Shown piece by piece: positions 46,931 through 57,232 of a stretch of DNA of 64,000 bases; position 1 is the first letter of the stretch; each line of letters starts with the position of its first letter. The notes under the pieces were generated by a model, which did not search any database, was not told the origin of the DNA, and saw nothing but the letters and a program-made list of their open reading frames with translations. The DNA is taken from positions 86,164 through 150,163 of the forward strand of contig NZ_JAIAZY010000006.1 of assembly GCF_019459225.1 (NCBI RefSeq), written 5' to 3'. This DNA is from Bacillus sp. IITD106. GTDB taxonomy: Bacteria; Bacillota; Bacilli; Bacillales; Bacillaceae_C. Position numbers and translations under genes: made by a program.

Positions 46931-47860
46931 TTATTTGCTCAAAGCATCTGTTAATGGTGGAACGATTTGCTTTTTGCGGGAAACTACTCCCTTTAATACC
47001 GCTTTATTATTGTCAAGTGAAACATTAAATGCCTGTTCAACTGCTTTAGCCGCTTGTCCGACGGCAATTGCTGTAGAATCATTCGTTAAAATATCTGTTA
47101 CGACAAATAAGAATAAATCCAATCCTTTTTGTTGAATCAATTCGTTAAGGGCTTCTTCAATTTCTGCTTTGCGCTCGAGAACTTCATCCACACCAACCGC
47201 ATTTACTTGGGCGATTTCCACCTTTGCGTTACCCATAGTAAATTCTTTCGCATCTACGGAGAGCAGCTGTTCAATTGTTTTACTGCTTACATCTGCCCCG
47301 GCCTTTAGCATATTAAGACCATAGCTGTCCGCATCGACTCCAGCAATTTCAGCAAGTTCGCGAGCAGCTGCCACGTCTTCTTCCGTGCATGTAGGCGATT
47401 TGAATAATAAGGAGTCAGAAATAATGGCAGATAACATAAGGCCTGCCATTTTTTTATCGATTTCCAATCCATTTTCCTTATAAATCTTTTTTAAAATAGT
47501 TGCTGTACATCCAACAGGCTCTGCACGGAAATAAAGTGGATCGCTCGTCTCAAAATTGGCAATTCTATGATGGTCGATTACTTCGACGACGCGTACCTTT
47601 TCAATGTCTTCAGCACTTTGTTGACGTTCGTTATGGTCAACTAAAATGACTTTGTCCGCTTCATTTGCAACTGTATGAACAAGGCGCGGTGCCTCTACAT
47701 TAAAGGTATCCAGTGCAAACTTAGTTTCACCATTCACCTCTCCTAAACGAACAGGTTCAACATTTTGCTTTAATCTTGATTTTATGTCTGCATACACGAG
47801 GGCTGAACAGATTGAATCAGTATCAGGGTTCTTATGACCGAAAATAAGAATTTTCTCCAT
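46931..47860 (-). CDS. ppaC: Manganese-dependent inorganic pyrophosphatase
   Basis: A 309-residue family II pyrophosphatase of the DHH superfamily. Metal ligands are in [10 protein letters not shown] (N-terminal), VDHNERQQS and IDHHRIAN; the C-terminal DHHA2 domain ends with the substrate-binding [10 protein letters not shown]. It hydrolyses PPi in the cytoplasm to drive biosynthesis. It is monocistronic and divergent from the PBP gene. Confidence 0.97.
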   Translation of the reverse strand: MEKILIFGHKNPDTDSICSALVYADIKSRLKQNVEPVRLGEVNGETKFALDTFNVEAPRLVHTVANEADKVILVDHNERQQSAEDIEKVRVVEVIDHHRIANFETSDPLYFRAEPVGCTATILKKIYKENGLEIDKKMAGLMLSAIISDSLLFKSPTCTEEDVAAARELAEIAGVDADSYGLNMLKAGADVSSKTIEQLLSVDAKEFTMGNAKVEIAQVNAVGVDEVLERKAEIEEALNELIQQKGLDLFLFVVTDILTNDSTAIAVGQAAKAVEQAFNVSLDNNKAVLKGVVSRKKQIVPPLTDALSK

Positions 47861-47991
47861 TTGTCTTCTCCTTGCTTTATGTAATCATTAACTTTTTTTA
47901 TTTTAACATATCGATAGAGGTTTGAAAAAACGAGTTGTTTTTTTCAAGACTTTTAAATATGTTACAATAAACGACAAGGGGAGGTAGCGGA

Positions 47992-49998
47992 ATGAAAAAG
48001 ATCATCATGATTTCATTATGTTTAATACTTAGTTCCTTATTAGTAGCCTGTAATAAAGAAAAAGAACCTAAACCTGAAGATCGTTTTGCGGATTACATAA
48101 AACTTTGGAATGAACAAAAGTTCGATAAAATGTATGAATTTTTATCGACTGAATCAAAAGAAAATATCAAAAAAGAAGACTTTGTAGACCGCTATAAAAA
48201 AATATATGGGGATTTGGATATCAAAAATTTAAAGATTCAATTTAAGAAACCGGAAGAAGAAACGGATAAGGAAGCAACAGAAGTACAATTTCCATTTGAC
48301 GTGAAAATGGAAAGTCTCGCCGGGGAGATTGCTTTTAACCATGAAGCGAAGTTCGTGAAGGAAGAAAAAGAAGATAAAAAAACGGAATGGTTGTTGAATT
48401 GGGATACAAGTTTTATTTTTCCAGAGCTTGGAGAGGGAGATAAAATCGCGGTCCCGATGACATCTCCAAAACGCGGATCGATTTTAGATCGAAATGGGAT
48501 AGCCCTCGCGGAAAATGGAACGGCAAGGCAAATTGGTTTAGTTCCTAAAGATATGGAAGGGCAGGAAGATAAAAGCGTAAAACAAGTGTCCGAAATATTA
48601 GGCGTTAGCACCGAACAGATTGAGAAGGCGTTAGGACAATCTTGGGTGCAACCTGATAGCTTTGTTCCAATTAAAACGATTCCGAAAGACAATATGGAGC
48701 TCCGCGAAAAAGTAGGTCAAGTTCCTGGCGTTATTGGAATGGACGTTGAAGCGCGAGTGTACCCACTTGGTGAAAGAGCAGCTCATTTAACCGGAAACAT
48801 CGCTCCTGTTACAGCTGAAGATTTAGAAGAAAATAAGGGAAAAGGATACTCTGCCTCAGACATGATAGGTAGAAGGGGATTAGAAAAAGTGTTTGAAGAT
48901 CGCTTAAGAGGCGAGCCTGGAGTAAAAATCGTCATCCAAAAGGAAGATGGCAGTGAAGTCGTCCTTGCTGAAAAAGAAGTGAAAGATGGCGAAGACGTAC
49001 ATTTGACGATTGATAGTGCGCTTCAAGTCACTATTTTTGATCAACTAGCTGGAAAGCAGGGGACAGCCACAGCCATCAACCCTGTAACAGGAGAAACATT
49101 GGCGTTAGTAAGCAGTCCAAGCTACGATCCCAATATGCTAGCTTTAGGGGCTACGAATGAAGAATGGAATGCACTAGAGGAAAACCCAGCTAAACCAATG
49201 CTAAATCGATTTAATTCTACTTTTGCCCCTGGTTCTGTTCTTAAACCGATTACAGCGGCGATTGGATTAAAGGAAGGAACTCTAAATTGGGATACAACGC
49301 TTCCTATCAAAGGTTTAAACTGGCAAAAAGATGCCTCTTGGGGGAAATACAAAGTAACTAGGGTAAGCGATCCTGGAGTTCCTATTGATCTTGAAAAAGC
49401 GTTAATCTATTCAGATAATATTTATTTTGCTCAAACAACATTAGAAATGGGCAAGGATAAGTTTATAGCAGGATTGAAAAACTTTGGCTTTGACGAAGAT
49501 ATGACATTTGCCTACCCGATGCATACATCCAGTATCGGTACCATTGATTCGGATATAGCACTAGCAGATTCAAGCTATGGCCAAGGACAAATTGAAATGA
49601 ATGTGTTGCATCTTGCCTCAACTTTTACGATTTTTACGAATAACGGTAATATGATTAAGCCGATTTTGCTTACGGACGAAAAACAAGGAGAAGTTTGGAA
49701 AGAAAACTTACTTAGCCAAGAGGAAGTCAATCATTTGGGCGCTGCTCTCAGAAAAGTAGTCGAAGACCCTCATGGAACTGCGCGTGGTGCCAGGATTGAC
49801 GGCTATCCACTTGCTGGAAAAACAGGTACCGCAGAGTTCGCTAAAGCAGAACAAGGAAAAAAAGGAAAAGAAAATAGCTGGTTTGTTGCATATAACCCTG
49901 ATCATCCAGATACTTTAATTGCCTTAATGCTGGAGGCTGACGGAACAGGAAATGCAGTTGAAAAAGTGAAAAATATTTTTACAGAAATAAAGAAATAA
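47992..49998 (+). CDS. pbpC: Penicillin-binding lipoprotein, PBP2a/PBP3 (PbpC) type
   Basis: A 668-residue class B PBP. It opens with a lipoprotein signal peptide (lipobox LVAC, Cys20), then a MecA-type NTF2-like N-terminal domain (about 25-145), a dimerisation domain (about 150-325) and a transpeptidase domain. The active-site motifs are SVLK (Ser415), SDN (474-476) and KTG (610-612). This layout matches B. subtilis PBP3 and the low-affinity PBP2a family; reduced beta-lactam affinity is possible but cannot be judged from sequence alone. An extended -10 box TGTTACAAT at 47960-47968 and AGGGGAGGT before the ATG are visible. Confidence 0.93.
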   Translation: MKKIIMISLCLILSSLLVACNKEKEPKPEDRFADYIKLWNEQKFDKMYEFLSTESKENIKKEDFVDRYKKIYGDLDIKNLKIQFKKPEEETDKEATEVQFPFDVKMESLAGEIAFNHEAKFVKEEKEDKKTEWLLNWDTSFIFPELGEGDKIAVPMTSPKRGSILDRNGIALAENGTARQIGLVPKDMEGQEDKSVKQVSEILGVSTEQIEKALGQSWVQPDSFVPIKTIPKDNMELREKVGQVPGVIGMDVEARVYPLGERAAHLTGNIAPVTAEDLEENKGKGYSASDMIGRRGLEKVFEDRLRGEPGVKIVIQKEDGSEVVLAEKEVKDGEDVHLTIDSALQVTIFDQLAGKQGTATAINPVTGETLALVSSPSYDPNMLALGATNEEWNALEENPAKPMLNRFNSTFAPGSVLKPITAAIGLKEGTLNWDTTLPIKGLNWQKDASWGKYKVTRVSDPGVPIDLEKALIYSDNIYFAQTTLEMGKDKFIAGLKNFGFDEDMTFAYPMHTSSIGTIDSDIALADSSYGQGQIEMNVLHLASTFTIFTNNGNMIKPILLTDEKQGEVWKENLLSQEEVNHLGAALRKVVEDPHGTARGARIDGYPLAGKTGTAEFAKAEQGKKGKENSWFVAYNPDHPDTLIALMLEADGTGNAVEKVKNIFTEIKK

Positions 49999-50001
49999 AG
50001 A

Positions 50002-50087
50002 ACAAAAGCGTAAGGCGCCCGTTCAGGGACATACAGGCCCACAGGATGTGGGTCCGTCGACGTCGCCAAAGGACGTGGCAATTAAGA
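50002..50087 (+). repeat. Probable degenerate interspersed repeat
   Basis: Begins AAAAGCGTAAGGCGCC, like the ends of the hairpin repeats at 23917 and 24876, and holds internal complementarity (CCCACAGGATGTGGG). The remainder differs, so family membership is tentative. Confidence 0.4.
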
Positions 50088-50117
50088 GAGCTGCCTAAAG
50101 TAGGGCAGCTCCTTTTA
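50088..50117 (+). terminator. Terminator after pbpC
   Basis: GAGCTGCCT / AGGGCAGCTC stem followed by CTTTT. Confidence 0.65.
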
Positions 50118-50176
50118 AATTTGGAAATTGATTATTTAGAGGCTCTCCGAATTTGAGCATTTACTATGTATGTATC

Positions 50177-50605
50177 TTAATGATGATGATCGTGATCCAG
50201 CAATAGCCGTTCTTCATCACGGCTATGAATCTCGTTGACAATCAGCATTCCTGTAAAACATTGAAGGACTTCCGGCGTTACTCCGTCTTCTTTCAAAATT
50301 CCCCGGACTCTTTCCGCGATAATCCTTATAAGATCGTGATCTCTAGTTAGCATTGCTATTGTTTCGAGCATTTCCGGTTCATTTGCAACGACGTCTTTGT
50401 ATAAGCCTTGTTCTTCGGAATCAGCGTGCGTAATAACGCGCAGCTCCCAATGTTCAACTAAAGCGTCTGCTACTTCAGCGGCTTCTTTGTTTCGCTTCTC
50501 CTCTACCAGCTTGTACAAAATATCTGTTAAATTTTTTGCTTCTGCATAAGAACCATCGTGGATGGCACGATGAGCGTCGAGTTTGCGTAATGATGGACCT
50601 GACAT
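50177..50605 (-). CDS. Hemerythrin-like (HHE) protein at the end of the nar operon
   Basis: A 142-residue four-helix protein with the hemerythrin HHE ligand pattern: H (LDAHRAIH), H/E pairs in VEHWELRVITHADSEEQGLY, HD in LTRDHDLI and NEIHSRDEER. The C-terminus DHDHHH adds a possible extra metal site. It is 58 bases after narI on the same strand with no terminator between, so it is probably co-transcribed. A role in NO or oxygen handling during nitrate respiration, or in iron repair of the reductase, is inferred. Confidence 0.82.
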   Translation of the reverse strand: MSGPSLRKLDAHRAIHDGSYAEAKNLTDILYKLVEEKRNKEAAEVADALVEHWELRVITHADSEEQGLYKDVVANEPEMLETIAMLTRDHDLIRIIAERVRGILKEDGVTPEVLQCFTGMLIVNEIHSRDEERLLLDHDHHH

Positions 50606-50627
50606 TTAATTTCTCCTCTCCGACGAT

Positions 50628-50656
50628 ATGGATCTGCCTGAAAGAGACAGATCCAT
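50628..50656 (-). other. Intercistronic hairpin between narI and the hemerythrin gene
   Basis: ATGGATCTG / CAGATCCAT with an 11-base loop and no T-run afterwards. It may stabilise or process the transcript. Confidence 0.45.
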
Positions 50657-50663
50657 TCCAATC

Positions 50664-51383
50664 TTATCCTCTATTTTCTTTCACTTTACTTGACGTTGTT
50701 CTCGGGTTCATTTTTCGATAAACTATATATTTTCTGCCTAAATATTCAAGCGGTAAGCTCCACACATGGACAAGTCTTGTAAATGGCCAAACAGCAAATA
50801 ATGCAAACGCTAAAAATACGTGCAGCTGGAATCCATAAGGCGCCCCTACCATTAGCTCTGGTTTAGGGCTAAAAATCAACAATCCTCGAAACCAAGGTCC
50901 AATCGTAGTACGATAATCAAACTCCCCACCAGATGCAGTGTAGCCAACGGTTGCTGTAAAACCTACCAATACGACTGCTCCTAATATAATGAGTGTAAAC
51001 ATCGCATTTTTATTACCCGTATTTTGAATCCTTCTCGAACTGCTTCTGCGTAAAAACAGCAAGAACCCGCCAATTACGGTTGCCACCCCTGCAGCACCGC
51101 CAAACCAAACAGCACCAAAATGGTACATATGCTCGGAAATTCCCAGCGTATCATACACAATTTTTGGCACTAAAATTCCAGCTACATGGCCGAAGAACAC
51201 AAAGATAATTCCCCAATGAAACAGAAGGCTTCCCCATTTTAATTGTTTCTTTTCTAAAAATTCACTTGATTGCGCGGACCACCCAAACTGATCAACATTA
51301 TAACGATAAATATGACCGACAACAAAAATCGTTAAACATAAATATGGAAAGACGCCCCAAAGAAAATAATCTAGAAAACTCAC
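50664..51383 (-). CDS. narI: Respiratory nitrate reductase gamma subunit (cytochrome b)
   Basis: A 239-residue membrane subunit with five helices that carries electrons from menaquinol to NarH. Candidate haem b ligands are His56 and His66 in the second helix (LFHWGIIFVFFGH) and the histidines of QLHVFLAF and RLVHVWSLP near the C-terminus. It ends the structural part of narGHJI. Confidence 0.95.
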   Translation of the reverse strand: MSFLDYFLWGVFPYLCLTIFVVGHIYRYNVDQFGWSAQSSEFLEKKQLKWGSLLFHWGIIFVFFGHVAGILVPKIVYDTLGISEHMYHFGAVWFGGAAGVATVIGGFLLFLRRSSSRRIQNTGNKNAMFTLIILGAVVLVGFTATVGYTASGGEFDYRTTIGPWFRGLLIFSPKPELMVGAPYGFQLHVFLAFALFAVWPFTRLVHVWSLPLEYLGRKYIVYRKMNPRTTSSKVKENRG

Positions 51384-51406
51384 GACATTACCTCCCTTCT
51401 GTTTCG

Positions 51407-51937
51407 CTAAGAAACTTTCTCGTTTTCTTCTGCCATTTCAATACAATGGATGCATGCTGCCACCAAATGACGATACGGACTATCAATTCCTTGCAACTCT
51501 AATTCTAAATTTTTTATTGACCGTAAATGGAGATTAAGGATGTGAGCCGAATCTTTTTCCGAAACTAACGATGCAAATTCTAAAACCAATGGCAAATAAT
51601 CGGGCAATTCCTCTGTTGTAAATTCCATGCCAAGCTCCAGCATCTGCTGCCTTAATTGGGCAAGAACAGAACCGCGATCACGATTGTCCTTAAAAACGGT
51701 ATGGGTTAAATATAAAGTCGTTTTGTCATAAAAATCGAATGTATATACGTAGTTTTCGCATAGTTCATGAAAAGGTGTATTTTTGATATACGTAAAAAAT
51801 CGCAGAAGTGGAATTCTTATCGATTCATCAGAAAATTCTTGAGCAACATCCAGCTCCTGAAGTTCTTTTTTCCATTCAGGCTCTGGATATTGCAAAAGAG
51901 TGGAAACTAGACTATAAACCTTTTGCTTTTGATTCAT
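51407..51937 (-). CDS. narJ: Nitrate reductase assembly chaperone
   Basis: A 176-residue TorD/NarJ-type helical chaperone that helps molybdenum cofactor insertion into NarG. The region YLTHTVFKDNRDRGSVLAQL matches the family. It overlaps narH by 26 bases. Confidence 0.93.
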   Translation of the reverse strand: MNQKQKVYSLVSTLLQYPEPEWKKELQELDVAQEFSDESIRIPLLRFFTYIKNTPFHELCENYVYTFDFYDKTTLYLTHTVFKDNRDRGSVLAQLRQQMLELGMEFTTEELPDYLPLVLEFASLVSEKDSAHILNLHLRSIKNLELELQGIDSPYRHLVAACIHCIEMAEENEKVS

Positions 51938-53483
51938 CTAGCTCCCTCCAGTATTGTTCTCCATAGTAATCTAGCGGTGATTCTGGTGGATGCGAACCGA
52001 CCGCACATGTTTCACAGCTTACGGCACTTCCGCCGCCTACCCCGAACTCCTCAAAACCGGCCATTCCTCTCTCGGAGAACATATCACCGGAAAGTTCCTT
52101 ATGAGATGGTGGGATGACATAACGATCAGAATATTTGGCGATGGCAGATAACTCATACATTTCACGGACAAGCTTTTCCGATAATCCGGCTGCTTCTAAA
52201 ATCGTAGAATCTGTCGGCTTATCTAAGTTTAATTGGCGCATATAACTTCTCATCGCCACTAATTTGCGCAAAACATTTTTAATGACTTGTGTATCTCCGG
52301 CCGTAAATAAATTAGCTAAATATTCAATTGGTATCCGCATTTGTTCAATCGTCGGAAAAACAACTCTTGGATCGATCGCATCTCCTACACCGCCGAACGC
52401 ATTCATGAATGGGCTGAGAGGAGGGACGTACCAAACCATTGGTAATGTCCGATATTCCGGATGAAGCGGCAATGCTATTTTTTGCTCGACCGCCATTTTA
52501 TAAACAGGCGAATCTTGAGCAGCAGTAATCCAGTCATCCGGTATTCCTTGCCTTCTTGCCTCCTCAATGATTTCGGGATCATGCGGATCTAAAAACATTT
52601 CAAGCTGAGCTTCGTACACGTCCTTATCATCCGCGACAGATGCTGCTTCAAGAACCTTATCCGCATCGTATAAAACAAGGCCGATATAACGGAGACGACC
52701 GACACATGTTTCAGAACAAATTGTTGGCTGACCTGTTTCAATTCTTGGAAAACAGAAAGTACATTTTTCCGCTTTATTTGTTTTCCAGTTAAAATACACT
52801 TTTTTATACGGACATCCTGTCATACAAAATCGCCAGCTGCGGCAAGCGTCCTGATCGACAAGAACAATCCCGTCTTCATCACGCTTATAAATCGCACCCG
52901 ATGGACAAGAAGCGAGGCAGGAAGGATTTATACAATGCTCGCAAATCCGTGGTAAATACATCATGAACGTTTCTTCAAATTCAAATTTTATTTGCTCTTC
53001 GAGACCATTCATATTTGGGTCATCCTTGCCCGTTTTATAAACACCCGCGAGATCATCTTCCCAGTTCGGCCCCCATTGAATGTCCATATATTGATCGGTA
53101 AGCTGTGATTTCGGGCGTGCAACTGGCTGAATATCGCCAGCCGGGCTATTAATCAAATTTTCATAATCATAATCCCATGGCTCATAGTAATCGTCTATTG
53201 GAGCCATATCAGGATTATAAAATATATTGAGAAGCTTGCTGGCACGACCGCCTGCTTTTAATTCAAGCTTGCCATTTCTTAACTCCCAACCGCCTTTTCT
53301 TTCGTCTTGATTTTCCCATCGCTTTGGATAGCCCACTCCCGGTTTGGTCTCAACGTTATTCCAATACATGTATTCAGCACCTGATCGATTTGTCCACGTT
53401 GTTTTACATGTGACACTGCATGTATGGCAACCGATGCATTTATCCAAGTTCATGACCATTCCGTACTGCGCTTTAATTCTCAA
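51912..53483 (-). CDS. narH: Respiratory nitrate reductase beta subunit
   Basis: A 523-residue iron-sulfur subunit with four cysteine clusters: CIGCHTCSVTC, CEHCINPSCLASC, CRSWRFCMTGC and CTFC...CSETC. Trp in the third group (CRSW) is the usual sign of the [3Fe-4S] centre. The start is a TTG overlapping the narG stop by 11 bases, with GAGGTG 7 bases upstream. Confidence 0.96.
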   Translation of the reverse strand: MRIKAQYGMVMNLDKCIGCHTCSVTCKTTWTNRSGAEYMYWNNVETKPGVGYPKRWENQDERKGGWELRNGKLELKAGGRASKLLNIFYNPDMAPIDDYYEPWDYDYENLINSPAGDIQPVARPKSQLTDQYMDIQWGPNWEDDLAGVYKTGKDDPNMNGLEEQIKFEFEETFMMYLPRICEHCINPSCLASCPSGAIYKRDEDGIVLVDQDACRSWRFCMTGCPYKKVYFNWKTNKAEKCTFCFPRIETGQPTICSETCVGRLRYIGLVLYDADKVLEAASVADDKDVYEAQLEMFLDPHDPEIIEEARRQGIPDDWITAAQDSPVYKMAVEQKIALPLHPEYRTLPMVWYVPPLSPFMNAFGGVGDAIDPRVVFPTIEQMRIPIEYLANLFTAGDTQVIKNVLRKLVAMRSYMRQLNLDKPTDSTILEAAGLSEKLVREMYELSAIAKYSDRYVIPPSHKELSGDMFSERGMAGFEEFGVGGGSAVSCETCAVGSHPPESPLDYYGEQYWRELDESKAKGL

Positions 53484-56400
53484 GCCATTTCACCTCGTCC
53501 CTATCAAGTTTCCGAATCACTACTTGTTCATCTCTTTGATTTCCTGTTGGACCATAATAATTAAATCCATAGCTCAACTGCGCGTAGCCGCCAATCATTT
53601 GTGTCGGTTTCATATGAATTCGTGTTGGACTATTAAACGTTCCTCCGCGTTGATTCGTAATTGGTGATCCTGGTACATTGATATGGCGCTCCTGTACATG
53701 GTACATAAATGCCACGCCACGAGGGATGCGGTGACTGACAACCGTCCGAGCAACTACAACCCCATTGCGGTTGTACATTTGAATCCAATCATTGTCATCG
53801 AGTCCAACTGATTTGGCATCTTCATTGTTAAGCCAAACATGCGGACCGCCTCTAAAAAGAGTGAGCATCGGCAATGTATCCCCATACGTGCTGTGATAGG
53901 ACCATTTAAAATGCGGTGTTAAATATTTCAAGGTAATTTCCTGTCCATCCTGAATCGGTCGATTGTCCTTATCGTAAAAAGCCATTTTCTTAAGCGGGGC
54001 CTTGAACGTTGGAAGCTCCTCACCAAACTCAAGCATAATATCGTGGTCTAAGTAAAAATGCTGACGCCCAGTCAACGTTCTAAATGGAACGAGTCTTTCA
54101 ATATTTTGTGTAAATGGCGAGTATCGGCGATTCCCTTTATTGATGCCAGTAAAAACGGGTGTCGTAATGACTTTGCGCGGCTGTGCCGTAATATCAAAAA
54201 ACGTAATATGTTCAGCCTCACGATCACTTGAAAGATCTTTTAATTGTTGCCCCGTTTGTTTTTCAAGCGTATCCCAGGCTTTCATCGCTAAGCTTCCATT
54301 TGTAGCGCTCGATAATGTCAACATCGCCTCCGCAGCATTTCTGTCCGTATATAAATTCGGCTTATCTTGATAATGTTCTGAATACTTTGAAGGTCCAAGC
54401 ATTGCCAGCAATTTTTCATATGCTTCTTCTGCTTTGTACCCAATTCCGTGCGCTCCTAAATTAACTGCGTTCGGCCCGAGCGTCACAAACTTATCAAACA
54501 CTTTCGTATAATCCCGCTCGACTATCTGAACTTTCGGCATATTCACTCCTGGAGTCGGTTCAAATTCACCATGCTTCCAGTCAGGTATACGCCCGTACGC
54601 TTGGCTGATTTCGTCTTGTGAGTCTTTACCAAGAGGGATTGCAACTGCATCTTGAACCACTTCAGGCAAATAATGCTTCGCCATCATCGAAAAACGTTTT
54701 GCTAGATTTCGAAACGTTTCCCAATCCGACTTCGCTTCCCATGGAGGTACGATTGCTGGGTTAAATGGGTGCACAAAAGGGTGCATATCGGTACTTGAAA
54801 TATCGTATTTTTCATACCAAGTAGCTGCTGGCAGTATAATATCGGAATATAGTCCAGTAGTGCACATCCGGAAATCGGCACTCACCATCAGGTCAAGCTT
54901 TCCTTCCGGCATTTCTTCCACCCAATTAATTTCTTCAGTCAAATCATGATCATTTTCAGCACTTAACGTTCCATCATGTGTTCCAAGCAAATGCTTTAAA
55001 AAATATTCATGACCTTTTGCAGAGCTTCCAATTAAATTCGCACGCCAAACGAATAACACTTTCGGGAAATTTCTGCGATTTTCAGGATTTTCTACCGCAA
55101 ACTTCAGCTCACCACTTTTTAATTGTTCCACTATTTGTTTTTTCAATGTTTCATTTGATCCTTGTGCCTCGGCAGCGATTTTCAGGCTGCTTTTGTTAAA
55201 CTGGGGATAGCTTGGAAGCCAGCCAAGTCTAGCAGCCAATACATTATAATCGCCTGGGTGACTGTATTTGCTTTTATCAACGATGGGTGATTTTAAATTT
55301 TCCATGCGCTGATCTTCATAGCGCCATTGCTCTGTTGCAAAATAGAAAAAACTTGTTCCATTCATAAGTCTTGGCAGACCACCCCAATCCCTTGCCATCG
55401 CAATCGTTCCCCAGCCCTCGATTGGACGGACTTTTTCCTGCCCGACATAATGCGCCCAGCCGCCTCCGTTTCTACCCTGGCAACCTGTTAGTAAAACAAG
55501 ATTCAAAATTGAACGATAAATCGTATCGGAATGATACCAATGATTGATTCCCGTTCCCATAATAATCATCGATCTGCCTTTAGAATCAATCGCATTTTGG
55601 GCAAATTCTCTTGCGATTTGAGCAACCTGATGTTTATCGACACCAGTCAATTTTTCCTGCCAAGCAGGTGTATACGGAATATCGTCCTCGTAGCTTGTTG
55701 GATAATCCCCCCGCAGTCCACGACCTACCGCGCTGTTCGCCATCATTAAATCAAAGACAGTTGTCACGAAAACAGATTTACCATCAAGCTGAATTTTCTT
55801 AGCGGGCAATCCACGCTTCAATACTCCCTCTTGCTCCTCGCCAAAATAAGGGAATAACCCCATCACGACTTCATCTTCTTGACCTAATAACGTCAGCTCC
55901 GGATCGATATCACCAAGCCCATTATCACGGTCCTCAAGCTTTAAATTCCAATTCGCTTCATTATCCCATCTATGACCAACTGTTCCGTTCGGAATCGCAA
56001 ACTTTCCTGTCTTTTTATCTAATAAAACAGGTTTCCATTCTGCTTTTTCAACAGACATTCCAAGGTCGCTTGCCCGTAAAAATTTATCTCCTACGAATGC
56101 CCCGTTTTGTTCCTTTAAGGTAATTAAAAATGGCATGTCTGTATATGTTTTTATATAGTTATTGAAAAAATCGACTTGCCTGTCGACATAAAATTCTTTT
56201 AAGATGACATGTGTCATTGCCATCGCAAGGGCACCATCCATTCCTACTTTAACGGGCAGCCAATTGTCGGCAAATTTCACATATTCCGCATAGTCTGGTG
56301 CAACCGCTACCACTTTTGTCCCGCGATACCTAGATTCCACGTAAAAATGCGAATCGGGTGTACGAGTCTGTGGAATATTTGATCCCCATGCAATGATATA

Positions 56401-57159
56401 ACTTGAATTAAACCAATCCGAACTTTCAGGCACGTCTGTTTGTTCTCCCCAGATTTGCGGGGAGGAATTCGGTAAGTCCGCATACCAATCGTAAAAACTA
56501 AGCAGGGAACCACCGAGCAAGCTTAAAAACCTACCGCCAGCAGCATAGCTCACCATCGACATGGCGGGAATGGGAGAAAATCCAAAGATCCGGTCAGGTC
56601 CATATTCTTGAATCGTATGAATAAGGGAAGCGGAAATAAGCGTATTCATTTCATCCCAAGTCGTTCTAACGAGCCCGCCTTTGCCGCGAGATTTCTTGTA
56701 TTCTTGCGACTTTTTTTCATCTTCCACAATGCTTTTCCAAGCCGCCACGGGATCCTTCGTTTCTTCCAAAGCCTCTCTCCATAGCTTCAACAATGAACCT
56801 CGTATATACGGATAACGAATACGCAAAGGGCTGTATGTATACCAAGAAAAAGTCGCTCCCCTTTGACACCCGCGCGGTTCAAATTCGGGCATATCTGGTC
56901 CAGTTGATGGATAATCCGTTTGCTGCGTTTCCCATGTAATAATGCCGTCCTTCACATGTACTTTCCAACTACAGGAACCTGTACAGTTTACTCCGTGAGT
57001 TGTTCGAACTACCTTATCATGCTGCCAGCGCCTCCGATAAACCCTTTCGGAGCCCCTGTCATATGGCTGCATTTCACTATGTTCCGTTTCGGGAACCGTT
57101 CTTCCAAAAAACTTCAGCTTTTTCCAAAATGGCGATGAAGCCTTCGAAATATTTGACAT
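53473..57159 (-). CDS. narG: Respiratory nitrate reductase alpha subunit (molybdopterin)
   Basis: A 1228-residue catalytic subunit reducing nitrate to nitrite with menaquinol electrons. The FS0 cluster ligands are His55, Cys59 and Cys63 (HGVNCTGSC) plus a later Cys in RGCQRG. The Mo ligand Asp lies in YADLPNSSPQIWGEQTDVPES. The start is the ATG at 57159 with AAGGGAG upstream; the frame opens at 57180 but adds only seven residues with no ribosome binding site. No Tat signal is seen, as expected for cytoplasm-facing NarG. Confidence 0.97.
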   Translation of the reverse strand: MSNISKASSPFWKKLKFFGRTVPETEHSEMQPYDRGSERVYRRRWQHDKVVRTTHGVNCTGSCSWKVHVKDGIITWETQQTDYPSTGPDMPEFEPRGCQRGATFSWYTYSPLRIRYPYIRGSLLKLWREALEETKDPVAAWKSIVEDEKKSQEYKKSRGKGGLVRTTWDEMNTLISASLIHTIQEYGPDRIFGFSPIPAMSMVSYAAGGRFLSLLGGSLLSFYDWYADLPNSSPQIWGEQTDVPESSDWFNSSYIIAWGSNIPQTRTPDSHFYVESRYRGTKVVAVAPDYAEYVKFADNWLPVKVGMDGALAMAMTHVILKEFYVDRQVDFFNNYIKTYTDMPFLITLKEQNGAFVGDKFLRASDLGMSVEKAEWKPVLLDKKTGKFAIPNGTVGHRWDNEANWNLKLEDRDNGLGDIDPELTLLGQEDEVVMGLFPYFGEEQEGVLKRGLPAKKIQLDGKSVFVTTVFDLMMANSAVGRGLRGDYPTSYEDDIPYTPAWQEKLTGVDKHQVAQIAREFAQNAIDSKGRSMIIMGTGINHWYHSDTIYRSILNLVLLTGCQGRNGGGWAHYVGQEKVRPIEGWGTIAMARDWGGLPRLMNGTSFFYFATEQWRYEDQRMENLKSPIVDKSKYSHPGDYNVLAARLGWLPSYPQFNKSSLKIAAEAQGSNETLKKQIVEQLKSGELKFAVENPENRRNFPKVLFVWRANLIGSSAKGHEYFLKHLLGTHDGTLSAENDHDLTEEINWVEEMPEGKLDLMVSADFRMCTTGLYSDIILPAATWYEKYDISSTDMHPFVHPFNPAIVPPWEAKSDWETFRNLAKRFSMMAKHYLPEVVQDAVAIPLGKDSQDEISQAYGRIPDWKHGEFEPTPGVNMPKVQIVERDYTKVFDKFVTLGPNAVNLGAHGIGYKAEEAYEKLLAMLGPSKYSEHYQDKPNLYTDRNAAEAMLTLSSATNGSLAMKAWDTLEKQTGQQLKDLSSDREAEHITFFDITAQPRKVITTPVFTGINKGNRRYSPFTQNIERLVPFRTLTGRQHFYLDHDIMLEFGEELPTFKAPLKKMAFYDKDNRPIQDGQEITLKYLTPHFKWSYHSTYGDTLPMLTLFRGGPHVWLNNEDAKSVGLDDNDWIQMYNRNGVVVARTVVSHRIPRGVAFMYHVQERHINVPGSPITNQRGGTFNSPTRIHMKPTQMIGGYAQLSYGFNYYGPTGNQRDEQVVIRKLDRDEVKWLEN

Positions 57160-57232
57160 TTTCAACTCCCTTTCGAACATACTTTTACATAGTTTTCCCT
57201 GCCTAAGTATACATAAACCGCTATCTCAACCT

